Of a stretch of DNA of 27,585 nt, positions 18,410-27,585 are shown one piece after another. The stretch comes from Daldinia sp. FL1419 (Eukaryota > Ascomycota > Sordariomycetes > Xylariales > Hypoxylaceae): assembly GCA_025201765.1 (NCBI GenBank), contig MU623611.1, forward strand, positions 1-27,585. The letters are read 5' to 3'. Numbering within the stretch: position 1 is the first letter of the stretch; every line of letters begins with the position of its first letter. The position numbers and the translations under genes were made by a program. The notes beneath the pieces were generated by a model. It had not been told where the DNA came from, did not search any database, and saw only the letters and a program-made list of their open reading frames with translations.

Positions 18410-21400
18410 AGTTAATATTTAAAATAATATATTTAATTAAACATAAAAAATTATGAATTATTATAAAAAATAATATAAAAGGTAATATTTAAAGAAATTA
18501 ATTTAATTAAATAAGAATTAATTGTTAAAAATTTACATATTAAATAGAAACTTTAAATAATTAAATAATAACTTTAATAATTATTTAAATATAAAATAAT
18601 TATATTTTAAAAAAGCATTTATATAATGATATATAAACTTAAATAATAAAGGTTATTATTAATATTTAAAAAATAGATTAATTAATATATTTAATTGGAA
18701 ATATAATTACAAATTATTATAAAGAATGATATAAAAAGTAATTCTTAAAGAATTTAATTTAATTAAATAAGAAAATAATTTTTGAGGCTTTATATATTAA
18801 ATATAAGTTTTAATTAAATAGGAGCTCTAATAATTCCTACAGGATATACCTTATATTTTATTATATAAATCTTTATAGAAAAATCAATAATTTTGTATTT
18901 AAGAATTTAAGTTGATTAAATAAGAATTAATATTTAAAGGTTTATATATTAAATAAGAATTTTAATTAAATAGAAATTCCTGTAGGACATACCCTATAAT
19001 TTTATTATATAAATTTTATGGAAAATTAATAATTTCATATTTAAAAACTTAAATTGATTAAATGAGAAAATAATTCCTAAAAATTTATTTATATTTTAAA
19101 AAGCTTATAGAAACTTTAAAAAGGTTAATTCTATAAAAATTAATAAAATCTTACAATTTCAATTATGTAATTATATTACAACCTTTTATAAAAATCCCCT
19201 TAGAAAAAAAACCTTTATATAATTAGGATAATTATATTTTAAAAGAAATATTAAAATGATTAAATAAAAGGTTAATAAAAATAATTATTAATAATAGTAA
19301 TGCATTTTTAAAAGGTAATATTTAATAAAAGGTAAAAAAGATATATATAATTATATAAAATTTTATAAAAATACTAATGATTCCACATTTAAGAATATAA
19401 TTTAATCAAATAAAAAATAATTTTTAAAGATTTATATATTAAATAAAGATTTTAATAATTTTTATAAAATATACCCTACATTTTAATTATTCTATAATAA
19501 ATTAAAGGTTATATAGAATAAATAATATAAAATAATTTAATAAAATAATTAATAAAAATAATTATTTATTAATGATAATATATATTAGAAATTATATTTA
19601 AAAAGAAAATAAAAAAGTATATATATTTATATAAAATTCTATAAAAAGAATCCTTAAAGAATTATGATGAACTTAAATTAATCAAATAAGAAAATCAACT
19701 TTTAAAAACCTATTTATATTTAAAAGACTAATGGAAACCTTAGAAGAGTTTGTTCTATAAAGGCTAATAAAGTTTTTTAAAGTAGTTTTAATTATATAAT
19801 TATATTATTCTAATTTATTATAATAAAGAATTTAATTAAATTAAATAAAAATTAATTTTTAAAAACCTATATATTAAATAAGAGTTCTAATAGTTATTTA
19901 GATGTAAGGAAGTTCTATCCTAAAAAAAGTATTTAAATAATTAAATAAAAGAATTAATACGGATAATTATTGATAATGGTAATATATTTAAAAAATAAAA
20001 AGGATAATATATTTAATAAAAGAGTAAATTTATGAACTATTGTAAAAAGTTATAAGAAAAAGTAATAATTTTTAAAAGTTTTATTTAATTAATTAAAAAT
20101 CAATTTTTAAACGTTTATTTATATTCTAAAAAAGTTTATAAAAATTTTAGAAAAGGTTATTTTATAGAGGCTTATAGGATATATCCTACATATTAATTAT
20201 CCCATAATAAATCAAAGCTTTAAATAATATAAAAGATATAAAGTAATTATATTCTGAAGAAGATATTAAAATGATTAAATAAGATAATTAATAAAAATAA
20301 TTATTGATAATAGTAATTACTATTTAAAATAATATATTTAATAAAAGAAAATATTATTATTAAATAAAAATTTTAAATGATAATTAAATATAAAATGATT
20401 ATATATTAAATAAGATATTAAAATAATTAAATAAATGATTAATTAATAAAGGTTATTTCTGGTGTTTAAGAGATAGAATAAATAATATATTTAATAAGAA
20501 AAGAAATCATAAATTATTGAAAAAAAGGTATATAAAAAGTGATATTTAAAAAATTGAATTTGATTAAGTAAGAATTAATATTTAAAGATCTATATATTAA
20601 ATATAAATTTTAATTTAAGGTTAATATTATTAAATAAGAATTTGAATTAAATAAAAGCTTTAATAGTTGGATATAAAGTGATTATATTTTAAAGAAGGTA
20701 AGAGAATATTGAAATAAAAGGTTAAAAAAAATAATTATTTATAATAACAATGCATTTTATAAAATTATATTCAATAAGACGATTAAAAACATATATATTT
20801 GTACAAAGTTTTATAAAGAAAACTAATGATTCTATGTTTGAGAACTTGAGTTGATCGTGTAGAACCTGAGTTAATGAAAAAAAAAATAACTTTTAAAAAT
20901 TTATTTATATTTAGAAAGGGTTTGTGAAAACCTTAAAAAAGCTATTTCATAAAAGTTAATAAAATTCTATAAAATAATTTCAATTATATAATTACACTAC
21001 CCCATTTATTATAATAAAGATTTAGATTTAACTAAATAAAAATCAATTTTTGGGGGTTTATATATTAAATAAGAATTTTAATAATTTCTGTAAAATATAT
21101 TTTATATTTTAATTACCTTATAATAAATCAAAGGTTATATAAGAGAGAAGATATAAGGTAACTATATCTTAAAAAGGAAAATAAAATAATAAAATAAAAT
21201 AAATTATTATATATAATTATTTATAAATAATAATAATTTATAAGAAATTATATTTAAAAGAGGATTGAAATTATATACTATTATATGAAGTTTTATAAAG
21301 AAATTAATTATATAGAATCTAAAGAACTTATATTAATCAAATAAGAAAAATAATTCTTGAGAACCTATTTATATTTAAAAGAGCTGTAAAAACTAGGAAG

Positions 21401-21439
21401 TTTGGTTTTAAGGGGGTTAGTAAGGTCTTTATAAGGTAA
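18410..21439 (-). repeat. Right arm of the inverted complex satellite array
   Basis: Reverse-complement counterpart of 9004-10790, with higher-order structure. A block starting AAAGCTTATAGAAACTTTAAAAAGG recurs near 19089, 19730, 20127, 20917 and 21380. A block TAATTATATTTTAAAAGAAATATTAAAATG recurs near 18590, 19227, 20237, 20390 and 20675. The TTAAGTTGATCAAATAAGAA-type core recurs near 18910, 19043, 19400, 19665, 20850 and 21315. The plus strand is G-biased and C-poor for most of its length. No coding potential. The arm is longer than the left arm, so the palindrome is imperfect or partly amplified. It ends where the truncated LINE copy d begins. Confidence 0.68.
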
Positions 21440-22540
21440 TATCTATTATCCAGGATGAAGTCCAACGTATTATACTGAAATTCTTCCAATAAATTATTAT
21501 ATAAAATTAATAAAAAATTGTTCCGATCCCGATGAAGCCCCGCTGGTGGCCCGCAGGTTCCTCAAACAGGTTCAACTACTTATGTACAGAATAGTATTAC
21601 AATTTACCTAATATAAACATTTCCAAAAACTTTATACTAAATAAAAAAAACCTATAATCAAATAAAAAGATATAAGTAATAACATATTAATAAAATTTTC
21701 CAAAAAGATCATATTTATTTGGGATTATTTTATATTTATTCCAAATTGGATCTATCAAATCTATCTTCTTTCGCGTCTGCCTTCTTATTTTCCTTTATAC
21801 TTTTTTTAATTATATATACCAAAAAATCCTAAATAAATATGAATATATTTTTAAAAAGAAAATTATATTTATTAAGGTTTAAATTTAAATATATTAAAAA
21901 ATCATTAAAGAATTATAATAGATTATTGTTAAGAAATAGTAAAATATTAAATATTAATTAAATTTCTTAAATAAAAAAATGTTATAATAATAATATATAA
22001 AGATAATATAGATTAGTAGGTCGGCAGCACCGTTTTGAGCCATTGTGGAGAGCAAATATAATATTGTGGTGTTGAAAAGAGGGTTGTAAAAGTAAGAATA
22101 GGTGATGGTTTTTTACAAAAATGTAAAGTCATTCATATATATTTATACTTTATATAAATTGCATATACCTTAGCCCTCCCCCAGAACAACTTGTTTATAA
22201 TATAATAATACTTTTCTTATCTAATAAAGAAAATAATAATATTATCTTAGATTTCATCATTGTTCTATATCTGGGCCATTATTATACCATTTTATAAAAT
22301 TTAGATATTATAATATATAAAATATTTTTCTATATTAAAGTTTAATTATTTTTATTAATAAATAAATTTTAATAAAAATATAAAATAAAATTAAAATTAT
22401 AATAATATAGTTTGATTGGATAGGCAGTAAATAGGTTTTCTCTGGAATACGGTTCTTACCCAGAACAAATACCAAAAGATGGACCGGATACCTGTAATAT
22501 ATTCTAGGTAAATTGGGGTAGTAATAAATAAATAAATAAA
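21440..22540 (+). mobile_element. 5'-truncated LINE copy (fragment d) with an internal deletion
   Basis: From about 21450 it aligns with LINE-A 7235 onward, starting with GGATGAAGTCCAAC against AGATGAAATTTAAT in LINE-A. The alignment runs to LINE-A about 7797 (22014), then jumps to the position equivalent to about 6045 of fragment b, so roughly 0.7 kb of 3' region is missing inside. The end is GGGGTAGT plus an AATA tail (22523-22540). Unmutated islands sit at the 5' end (21530-21600, with GCCCCGCTGGTGGCCCGCAGG), at the deletion junction (22012-22060) and at the 3' terminus. No clear target-site duplication is visible, perhaps because of mutation. Noncoding. Confidence 0.8.
22405..22522 (+). 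repeat. Conserved LINE 3'-terminal segment, copy 4 of 4
   Basis: Fourth copy of the terminal segment (see 2618-2735), with the least mutated reading of the four, for example GATGGACCGGATACC. Confidence 0.75.
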
Positions 22541-23114
22541 CTTTAATATTTCATTTATTTATTATTTAATTTTAATAATAATATATATTTTAAGAACAAT
22601 TATTTTAAATCTTTTAATTTAAATTCCAATATTTATTTTAATTAATTCTTTTTAAGACCGATAAATTTAAATATTTTAACCTTCAATATTATTTAAATAT
22701 ATTTATTTTTAATAAATTTCTTTTTAATTAAATCTATTATATTATATATAAAATATTAATTTAGATATTTTAAAAAGATATTTTTAAATATTAATTAATA
22801 AATTTAATTAAAATTTCATTATTCTAAATTTTTAAATATATATATTCTTAATAATTATCCTATTAATATCGTCATTTTTTAAAGATTTATAAAAATATAA
22901 AATTATAAATAATATATTATATTTAAAGATTTGATTTTTATAAGCATATTAGAATATTTATAATTAAAAATGTGAACTTTTCGGTTTTTAATTATCTTTT
23001 TACAAAACCTTTATAAAAAGCCATATAATTTAATTTATTAAAAACTTAACATTATAATAAATATTAAAAGATATTATATTATATATATAATAATAATACT
23101 ATTAAAAATAAATA
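22541..23114. other. A/T-rich flank, content unknown
   Basis: No gene, no match to other parts of the window that I can see. A few CpG survive (near 22658, 22869 and 22981). It separates fragment d from LINE-B. Confidence 0.4.
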
Positions 23115-23519
23115 AAAGGAATAATATACAGATAGTGGATAGATAAATCTATAACTTAAATAAATTTGCCCCAAAGACCACTACTATAAGAAAAAGAAAA
23201 AATAAAATAAAAATAAAAATTAAATAAAATAAAATAAATATTATTATAATATTAATAAATCAATTAATAAAAATAATTAAATTTAAAATTAATAATTTAA
23301 TAAAAAAAGTAAAGGTTAAAATTAAAAAAATAATAAATATATAAAAAAAGTATTAATATTACATTAATTACAAAATAAAATTTATAATAAAATAATATTT
23401 TTAAATTAAATAAAATAAAAGAATTAATTAAAAAAATAATAAGTAAACAACTAAAATTAATAAATAATTTTTAAAAATTATAAAAATAATTTTAAGTTAT
23501 AATTATTAAAAGAATTATT

Positions 23520-24290
23520 AAATTTTGGATTCTTATTATTGTAATACCAACCCATTTCTAACATAAAATTACAATTAAAATAATAGTGGAATCATAAGAA
23601 GCATTGAAAAAAAACCCTAAAAAGATTATATAAATTATTAATAATGTAATTAATAAAAATAAGATCATAATAATATACCAATTTCATAACAATAATATTA
23701 CAATAATATTCCAATTTAAAACCAAATAATATAAAGAAAATCAAAATTAAATCAAAAAAGTATTTAATTAAAAAATAATTAAAATAAATAAAATCTTTAT
23801 AATAAAAATTAAAAGCCTAAAAGTAATCACCTTAAAAGATACCTATACCAACCTATAAAATTTAATAAAAATCTTTTTAAAAAAATAAAAATAAAATTTT
23901 TAAAATTAATCTTATATTTCAAAATATTTCAAAATTAAATTTATAATCTTAATTATAATAATTAATAAATTAAATATAACCTATTAATTTTATATTAATA
24001 AATTATTATAAAAGATTCAATTTTATTTTTATAAATTATTTACAAAAAATATAAAAATAATATAATATTTTAAATATTATTATTTTAAATATATTATAAA
24101 CTATTATAAAGAATGGTTTAAATATAATAAATATATAGGTTTTATTTATAAAAGGAGTAATTTAATGTAGGAAATATTAAAAAAATATTGAACTTATAAT
24201 AATGTATATAAAATATGGAATTTTAAATATTTAAAAGTAATTAAATAGAAAAATGTAGTAAAAGAAATATATATATATAAATTGAAATAG
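23520..24290 (+). pseudogene. LINE-B ORF1 (gag-like) relic
   Basis: This is the equivalent of LINE-A 300-1060. The knuckle positions read TAT at 24066, 24075, 24090 and 24105, the same CX2CX4HX4C spacing with all ligands as Tyr. Upstream at 23560-23830 this copy keeps more C than LINE-A (for example CCAACCCATTTCTAAC), so the two copies together would give a better ancestral reading than either alone. Many stops; boundaries approximate. Confidence 0.5.
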
Positions 24291-24929
24291 TTTAAGGAAA
24301 GAAATAGTATTGGTTATATTTTTAATATATATAATATCATATATAATAATTTTATATTAATAATTTTAAAAAAAATAGAAAATTATGTTTCTAATAGAAA
24401 GAAAATGTAAAACTCTTAGAATGAAAATATTTTAAATTTTTCCGAAATAACCACCATAATAAACAACATTTTTAAATTAAAAATAAAGATAAAAAGCAAA
24501 TTTTTCATAGATATTCATTTAAAAATAAAATTTAATAATAATATTCCTTTAATTTGGAATTTTTTTTGTTGGGAAGATTTTATTGTAATAATAGTTTCTA
24601 ATTAAGATTATTTTAAAAAAAATAATAAACCTTTTAAGAATATTATATAAATTATATATAAAATTATATAATTATTATAATATATTAGAATATAAAAAAA
24701 ATTATTAAATTATATTTTAAATCTTTAAAAATAAAAAAATATTAAATATTATAATTATTTAAAAATTTTATTTTAATAATAAGAAATTAAATTATTTTTA
24801 ATTTAATAATTATAAATTAAATTATAATTTATATATATAAAAGAATTAATGTAAAGAAATAAAAAAAATAATAGGTTATAATTAAATTAAAATATTAATC
24901 CAAATAAAATTTAATATTTTTATTATTTA

Positions 24930-24934
24930 ATTAA
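24930..24934. repeat. Target-site duplication of the small LTR element (ATTAA), left copy
   Basis: ATTAA here and at 26538-26542. The empty site is at 1732-1736 in LINE-A. Confidence 0.85.
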
Positions 24935-25117
24935 TATTGGATGGATAAGGTACCATTATATACAATAATAAAAGTAAAGGTATTTAAATTAATTGAATAA
25001 AAAGTGGTTGTAGAAAGATAAGTACATATTTTGATTGTACAATTAGAATATATATTTATATATAAAATTAAAATAAATCTTGTACCATTACCAAATCATA
25101 TGATTAATATTCCCACA
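24935..25117 (-). repeat. 3' LTR of the small element (183 bp)
   Basis: Aligned without gaps to 26355-26537, I count about 26 differences, all but about three being transitions. Plus-strand ends are TATTGG (from TGTTGG) and CCCACA. Element sense is the minus strand. Confidence 0.88.
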
Positions 25118-25142
25118 CTAACAATTTTTTCTTTTCTTACGA
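25118..25142 (-). promoter_or_regulatory. Polypurine tract of the small element
   Basis: On the minus strand AAGAAAAGAAAAAATTG precedes the LTR, equivalent to the Copia tract at 18204-18224. It shows element orientation. Confidence 0.75.
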
Positions 25143-25730
25143 AGTTATGTGATTTGTTTTGTACGAGTGTTAGTTAGATCATGATTTTAAAGTGTTTTAA
25201 AATATATCAAAATTGATTCTTTTTTATGATTTTCTTGTTTTTTTTATTTAATTAATAATCTTTTATATTTATATTCTAAATGTAAAGATGATTAAAAGAA
25301 AATTTAATTATTTTTGTAAATTTTGTTCAAAAATGTAATAATTAACCATTTTGAAACATATAATGATTTTATGTATAATTTTATTTAATAATTCTTTTTT
25401 ATAAAAAATTATATTAATTTATTTAAATTAATTAATAAATATAATTAATATTATTTATATTATAAGATAATTAATATCAAAAATATTTTGAGGGTTTTTT
25501 TACAAAAGGCTAAAAAATTACCAGAACTTGTTAAAATACTTATGAAACTTGTTGTTTCTTCAGATATTAAGTTGCTGTTTCTTTAGGTAGTGGTGATAAG
25601 TAAAACCTTTAATAAGGTGGGATTAAAGATTTTCAGGTAGAATTTAAGGTTTATTTTTACTAGTAGGATAAAATCACAACATGATCTTGGTGTTTATTAC
25701 CTTTTTTTTAACAATTCTTATAGTATTGTA

Positions 25731-25892
25731 AACATAGGTACGTGTTGTAAACACAAAATACGTGATAGACGCGTAGGTTTAATTATTAGGTGGTGTTGCA
25801 AATATAGGTGCGTGTTGGATGCGTAGTTTTTGTTTATTGGGTGGTGTTATAGTAAATACCAAATGTGTAATAGATGCGTAATTCTTGCTTAA
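25731..25892. repeat. CpG-containing tandem repeat inside the small element (about 3 units)
   Basis: Three diverged units of roughly 50-65 bp share A-A-A-Y-A-T-A-G-G-T-R-C-G-T-G-T-T-G followed by G-A-T-G/C-G-C-G-T-A and TTATTAGGTGGTGTT. Examples are TACGTGTTGTAAACAC (25740), GGTGCGTGTTGGATGCGTAG (25808) and AATAGATGCGTAATTC (25869). A mutated version seems to occur in the Copia leader near 12085-12150. Confidence 0.65.
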
Positions 25893-26032
25893 TACAGATT
25901 TCCCCAAGACTATTTTATTAACGAAAGAAGTTTCAATATTATTTGTTTATATGTAATAAATGTAGACCTTAGTTTATAAATTTAATATTGAAATTATTTC
26001 TACCTTTTAAAAATCTTAAATTAATATGAGAT

Positions 26033-26222
26033 ATTTTAAAACCATATATTAGAATATGAAATTCTAATTTAAGACCATATATTAAAACATGAAATCCTGA
26101 GGTTGCTCATCTCTTCTCATCAAAATCCAAATCTAATGCAAAATATAAATATTCCTAGAACCATATACAAAAACATGAAATCCTGGGTTTAAAACCATAT
26201 ACAAAAACATAAAATCTTAAGG
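26033..26222. repeat. Four copies of a roughly 30-bp motif in the small element's leader
   Basis: The motif ACCATATACAAAAACATGAA(ATCCTG) occurs near 26040, 26073, 26159 and 26195, the middle pair separated by a unique 60-bp stretch. The Copia leader has two mutated copies on the opposite strand (11868-11935). Function unknown; it lies where a packaging or dimerisation signal would be expected. Confidence 0.7.
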
Positions 26223-26354
26223 TCATTATATTTATTATTAAATTTATCTCCTCCTTTTCAGGCATTTTAGTTAATTTATGATTAATTTATTATTATCAAT
26301 TTATCATTAATTATTAACAAATTAATGATCAACTTATTATTAATTACTGATCAA

Positions 26355-26537
26355 TGTTGGATGGATAATGTACTATTGTATGTAATAGTAAAAGTGAGGA
26401 TATTTAGATTAATTGAGTAAAAAGTGGTTGTAGAAAGATAAGTAGGTATTCTGATTGTACAATCAAAATATATATTTATATATAAAATGAAAGTAGATCT
26501 TGTACCACCACTAAGTCACATGACTAATATTCCCACA
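26355..26537 (-). repeat. 5' LTR of the small element (183 bp)
   Basis: Plus-strand ends TGTTGG and CCCACA are both intact, giving canonical TG/CA termini. It is less mutated than its sister at 24935-25117. Confidence 0.88.
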
Positions 26538-26542
26538 ATTAA
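26538..26542. repeat. Target-site duplication of the small LTR element (ATTAA), right copy
   Basis: Matches 24930-24934; LINE-B resumes with TATATATAAAATTAAA as in LINE-A after 1736. Confidence 0.85.
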
Positions 26543-27585
26543 TATATATAAAATTAAATTTTGATTATAAATATTTATTATTATTAAAGTTAATATTAAA
26601 AAGTTTTTAAAATATAAATATAATAATAAAAAATTTTAATATATATTATTTTTTATAAAATAAAAAAGAAAGAATATTATGATATATTTTTAAAATCTTT
26701 AAATTAATAATTTAATAAAATTTCAAATTTATTATAAAAATAAAAATAATGATTAAATAAATATAAATTTAGTATAAGTAAATAAAAAATTTAAATATTT
26801 AAAATTAAAGTTTTTTATTTAGGAAAAATTTAATTATATTATTCAATACTTTAATATTATTATATTAAATTTAGATCCAATCCGGAACTTACCTAGGAAG
26901 GCTGGGCATAGAAATATTTAAATAAAATATTTATAAAAATAAAAACATAAAATATAAATATATTAAAAAAAATTAATAATCTTAAAAAGTTTAATAAATA
27001 TATAAAATATCTTATTAAAAAATTCAAAAAGATTATTTTAATTATAATCTTACACTATATCCAAGTTATAATGCAATGAATATTATAATAGAATAATAAA
27101 ATTGAAATTTCTTATAAAAAGGTAAAAAAGGTATATAAATAATAAATAAATTAAAAAATGTAAAGATATTAAGAAATTTTTAATAAAATTTAAATAATAT
27201 TAAAGAAAGTTATAAATAAATTAAAAGAAATAGTTGGAAATTGGTTTTAATAAAAGTTTTAAAAGAGAATAAAGTTTTATAAAAAATAAAAAGATAAGTT
27301 AAATTATGTAATTAATAATTTATTAAAAAAAGTTTTTTAATATTATATCATTAATTTAACAAAAAAAAATAAATTATAAATAAAAAAGAAAAAAATATAA
27401 TATTAAGGAAAAAACTTTTTCCAAATCCTATAACTAATTTATTTAATATTCTGAATTTTATTATGTCATTAAAAAATCTTTAAAAAAATGAATTTAATAT
27501 ATTTAAAAAAATAAAATTAGAAAAAATAAAAATAATTTTAAAAATAATTAAATTATAGAAAATTATTAATAAAAGTTTATTATTA

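Larger units (their letters stand above)
24935..26537 (-). mobile_element. Small non-autonomous LTR element (TRIM-like, 1603 bp), related to the Copia element
   Basis: Two 183-bp LTRs (24935-25117 and 26355-26537) flank 1237 bp of noncoding DNA, with a 5-bp ATTAA duplication. Its polypurine tract lies on the minus strand next to 25118, so it reads right to left. On that strand its leader (from 26354 down to about 25880) matches the Copia leader, and its last 50 bp before the LTR match the Copia 3' end. The gag-pol part is absent. It therefore looks like a deletion derivative that depended on Copia proteins. It is distinctly less mutated than its surroundings, with CpG and CpA kept, which fits later arrival or a low number of matching copies. 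Confidence 0.88.
23115..27585 (+). mobile_element. LINE-B: second long copy of the LINE-A family, running off the window
   Basis: From about 23227 onward it aligns with LINE-A position 1 onward. Differences are mostly transitions plus small indels, interrupted only by the small LTR element at 24935-26537 and lacking the nested copy that LINE-A has at 2598. The 110 bp before 23227 are less mutated (ATTTGCCCCAAAGACCACTACT at about 23162) and may be the element's 5' end, but LINE-A's equivalent lies outside the window so this cannot be compared. The window stops in the region corresponding to LINE-A about 4540, before the RT core. All frames carry many stops. Confidence 0.8.
24400..27585 (+). 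pseudogene. LINE-B ORF2 N-terminal (endonuclease) relic, split by the small LTR element
   Basis: Before the insertion, 24440-24650 reads in one frame K-S-K-F-F-I-D-I-H-L-K-I-K-F-N-N-N-I-P-L and then W-N-F-F-C-W-E-D-F-I-V, conserved with LINE-A 1250-1400; I cannot name this part. After the insertion, about 26630-26665 gives N-F-N-I-Y-Y-F-L-*, the endonuclease block seen in LINE-A at 1826, here with the Trp codon turned to a stop. The window ends before the RT. Inactive. Confidence 0.55.

Noticed and set aside
1..27585. Mitochondrial or plasmid origin because of the extreme A/T content
   Set aside because: Nested LINE and Copia elements with target-site duplications and C-to-T/G-to-A paralogue differences are typical of nuclear RIP-affected DNA. 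No mitochondrial gene or tRNA is seen.

Overview
The window reads as a mutationally silenced, transposon-filled AT-rich block from the nuclear genome of a filamentous ascomycete fungus (Pezizomycotina). By eye it is well over 80% A+T. I see no intact host gene, no tRNA or rRNA and no bacterial-type operon. What remains are relics of retrotransposons whose repeat copies differ almost only by C-to-T and G-to-A transitions. Long tracts lose only C or only G on a given strand, and CpA/TpG is replaced by TpA. This is the known signature of repeat-induced point mutation (RIP). The organism is an inference: no single-copy gene is available to name it.

Layout. (1) Positions 1-8813 hold a long LINE (Tad1/I-like, called LINE-A) on the plus strand, cut at its 5' side by the window edge. 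It has an ORF1 zinc-knuckle relic, an endonuclease relic, a reverse-transcriptase relic and a 3' tail of AATA repeats. Two 5'-truncated copies of the 3' end of the same LINE family have jumped into it: a minus-strand copy at 2598-4308 with a 13-bp target-site duplication, and a plus-strand copy at 5601-6580 with an 11-bp duplication. (2) Positions 9004-10790 are a complex satellite array. Its reverse complement returns at about 11440-11578 and 18410-21439, so the array forms two arms of a large inverted repeat around a short spacer that carries a small GC-rich island (about 11343-11382). (3) A complete Ty1/Copia LTR retrotransposon (11584-18404; 180-bp LTRs; ATAAT duplication) is inserted in the right arm. 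Its gag, protease, integrase, RT and RNase H are all recognisable, and protease, integrase and RT have lost their catalytic acidic residues. (4) A third truncated LINE copy lies at 21440-22540. (5) A second long LINE copy (LINE-B) starts at about 23115 and runs off the window end. It is split by a small non-autonomous LTR element (24935-26537; 183-bp LTRs; ATTAA duplication) that shares leader, polypurine tract and LTRs with the Copia element.

How the parts work together. The autonomous Copia element is the plausible family partner of the small LTR element. The full-length LINE is the plausible family source of the truncated LINE copies. The multi-copy state of these families explains why they were mutated. 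The clearest biological signal is where mutation did not happen: islands of normal base composition sit next to truncation, insertion and deletion boundaries of the LINE copies, while the same sequence inside the full-length LINE is destroyed. The least explained structure is the inverted satellite.
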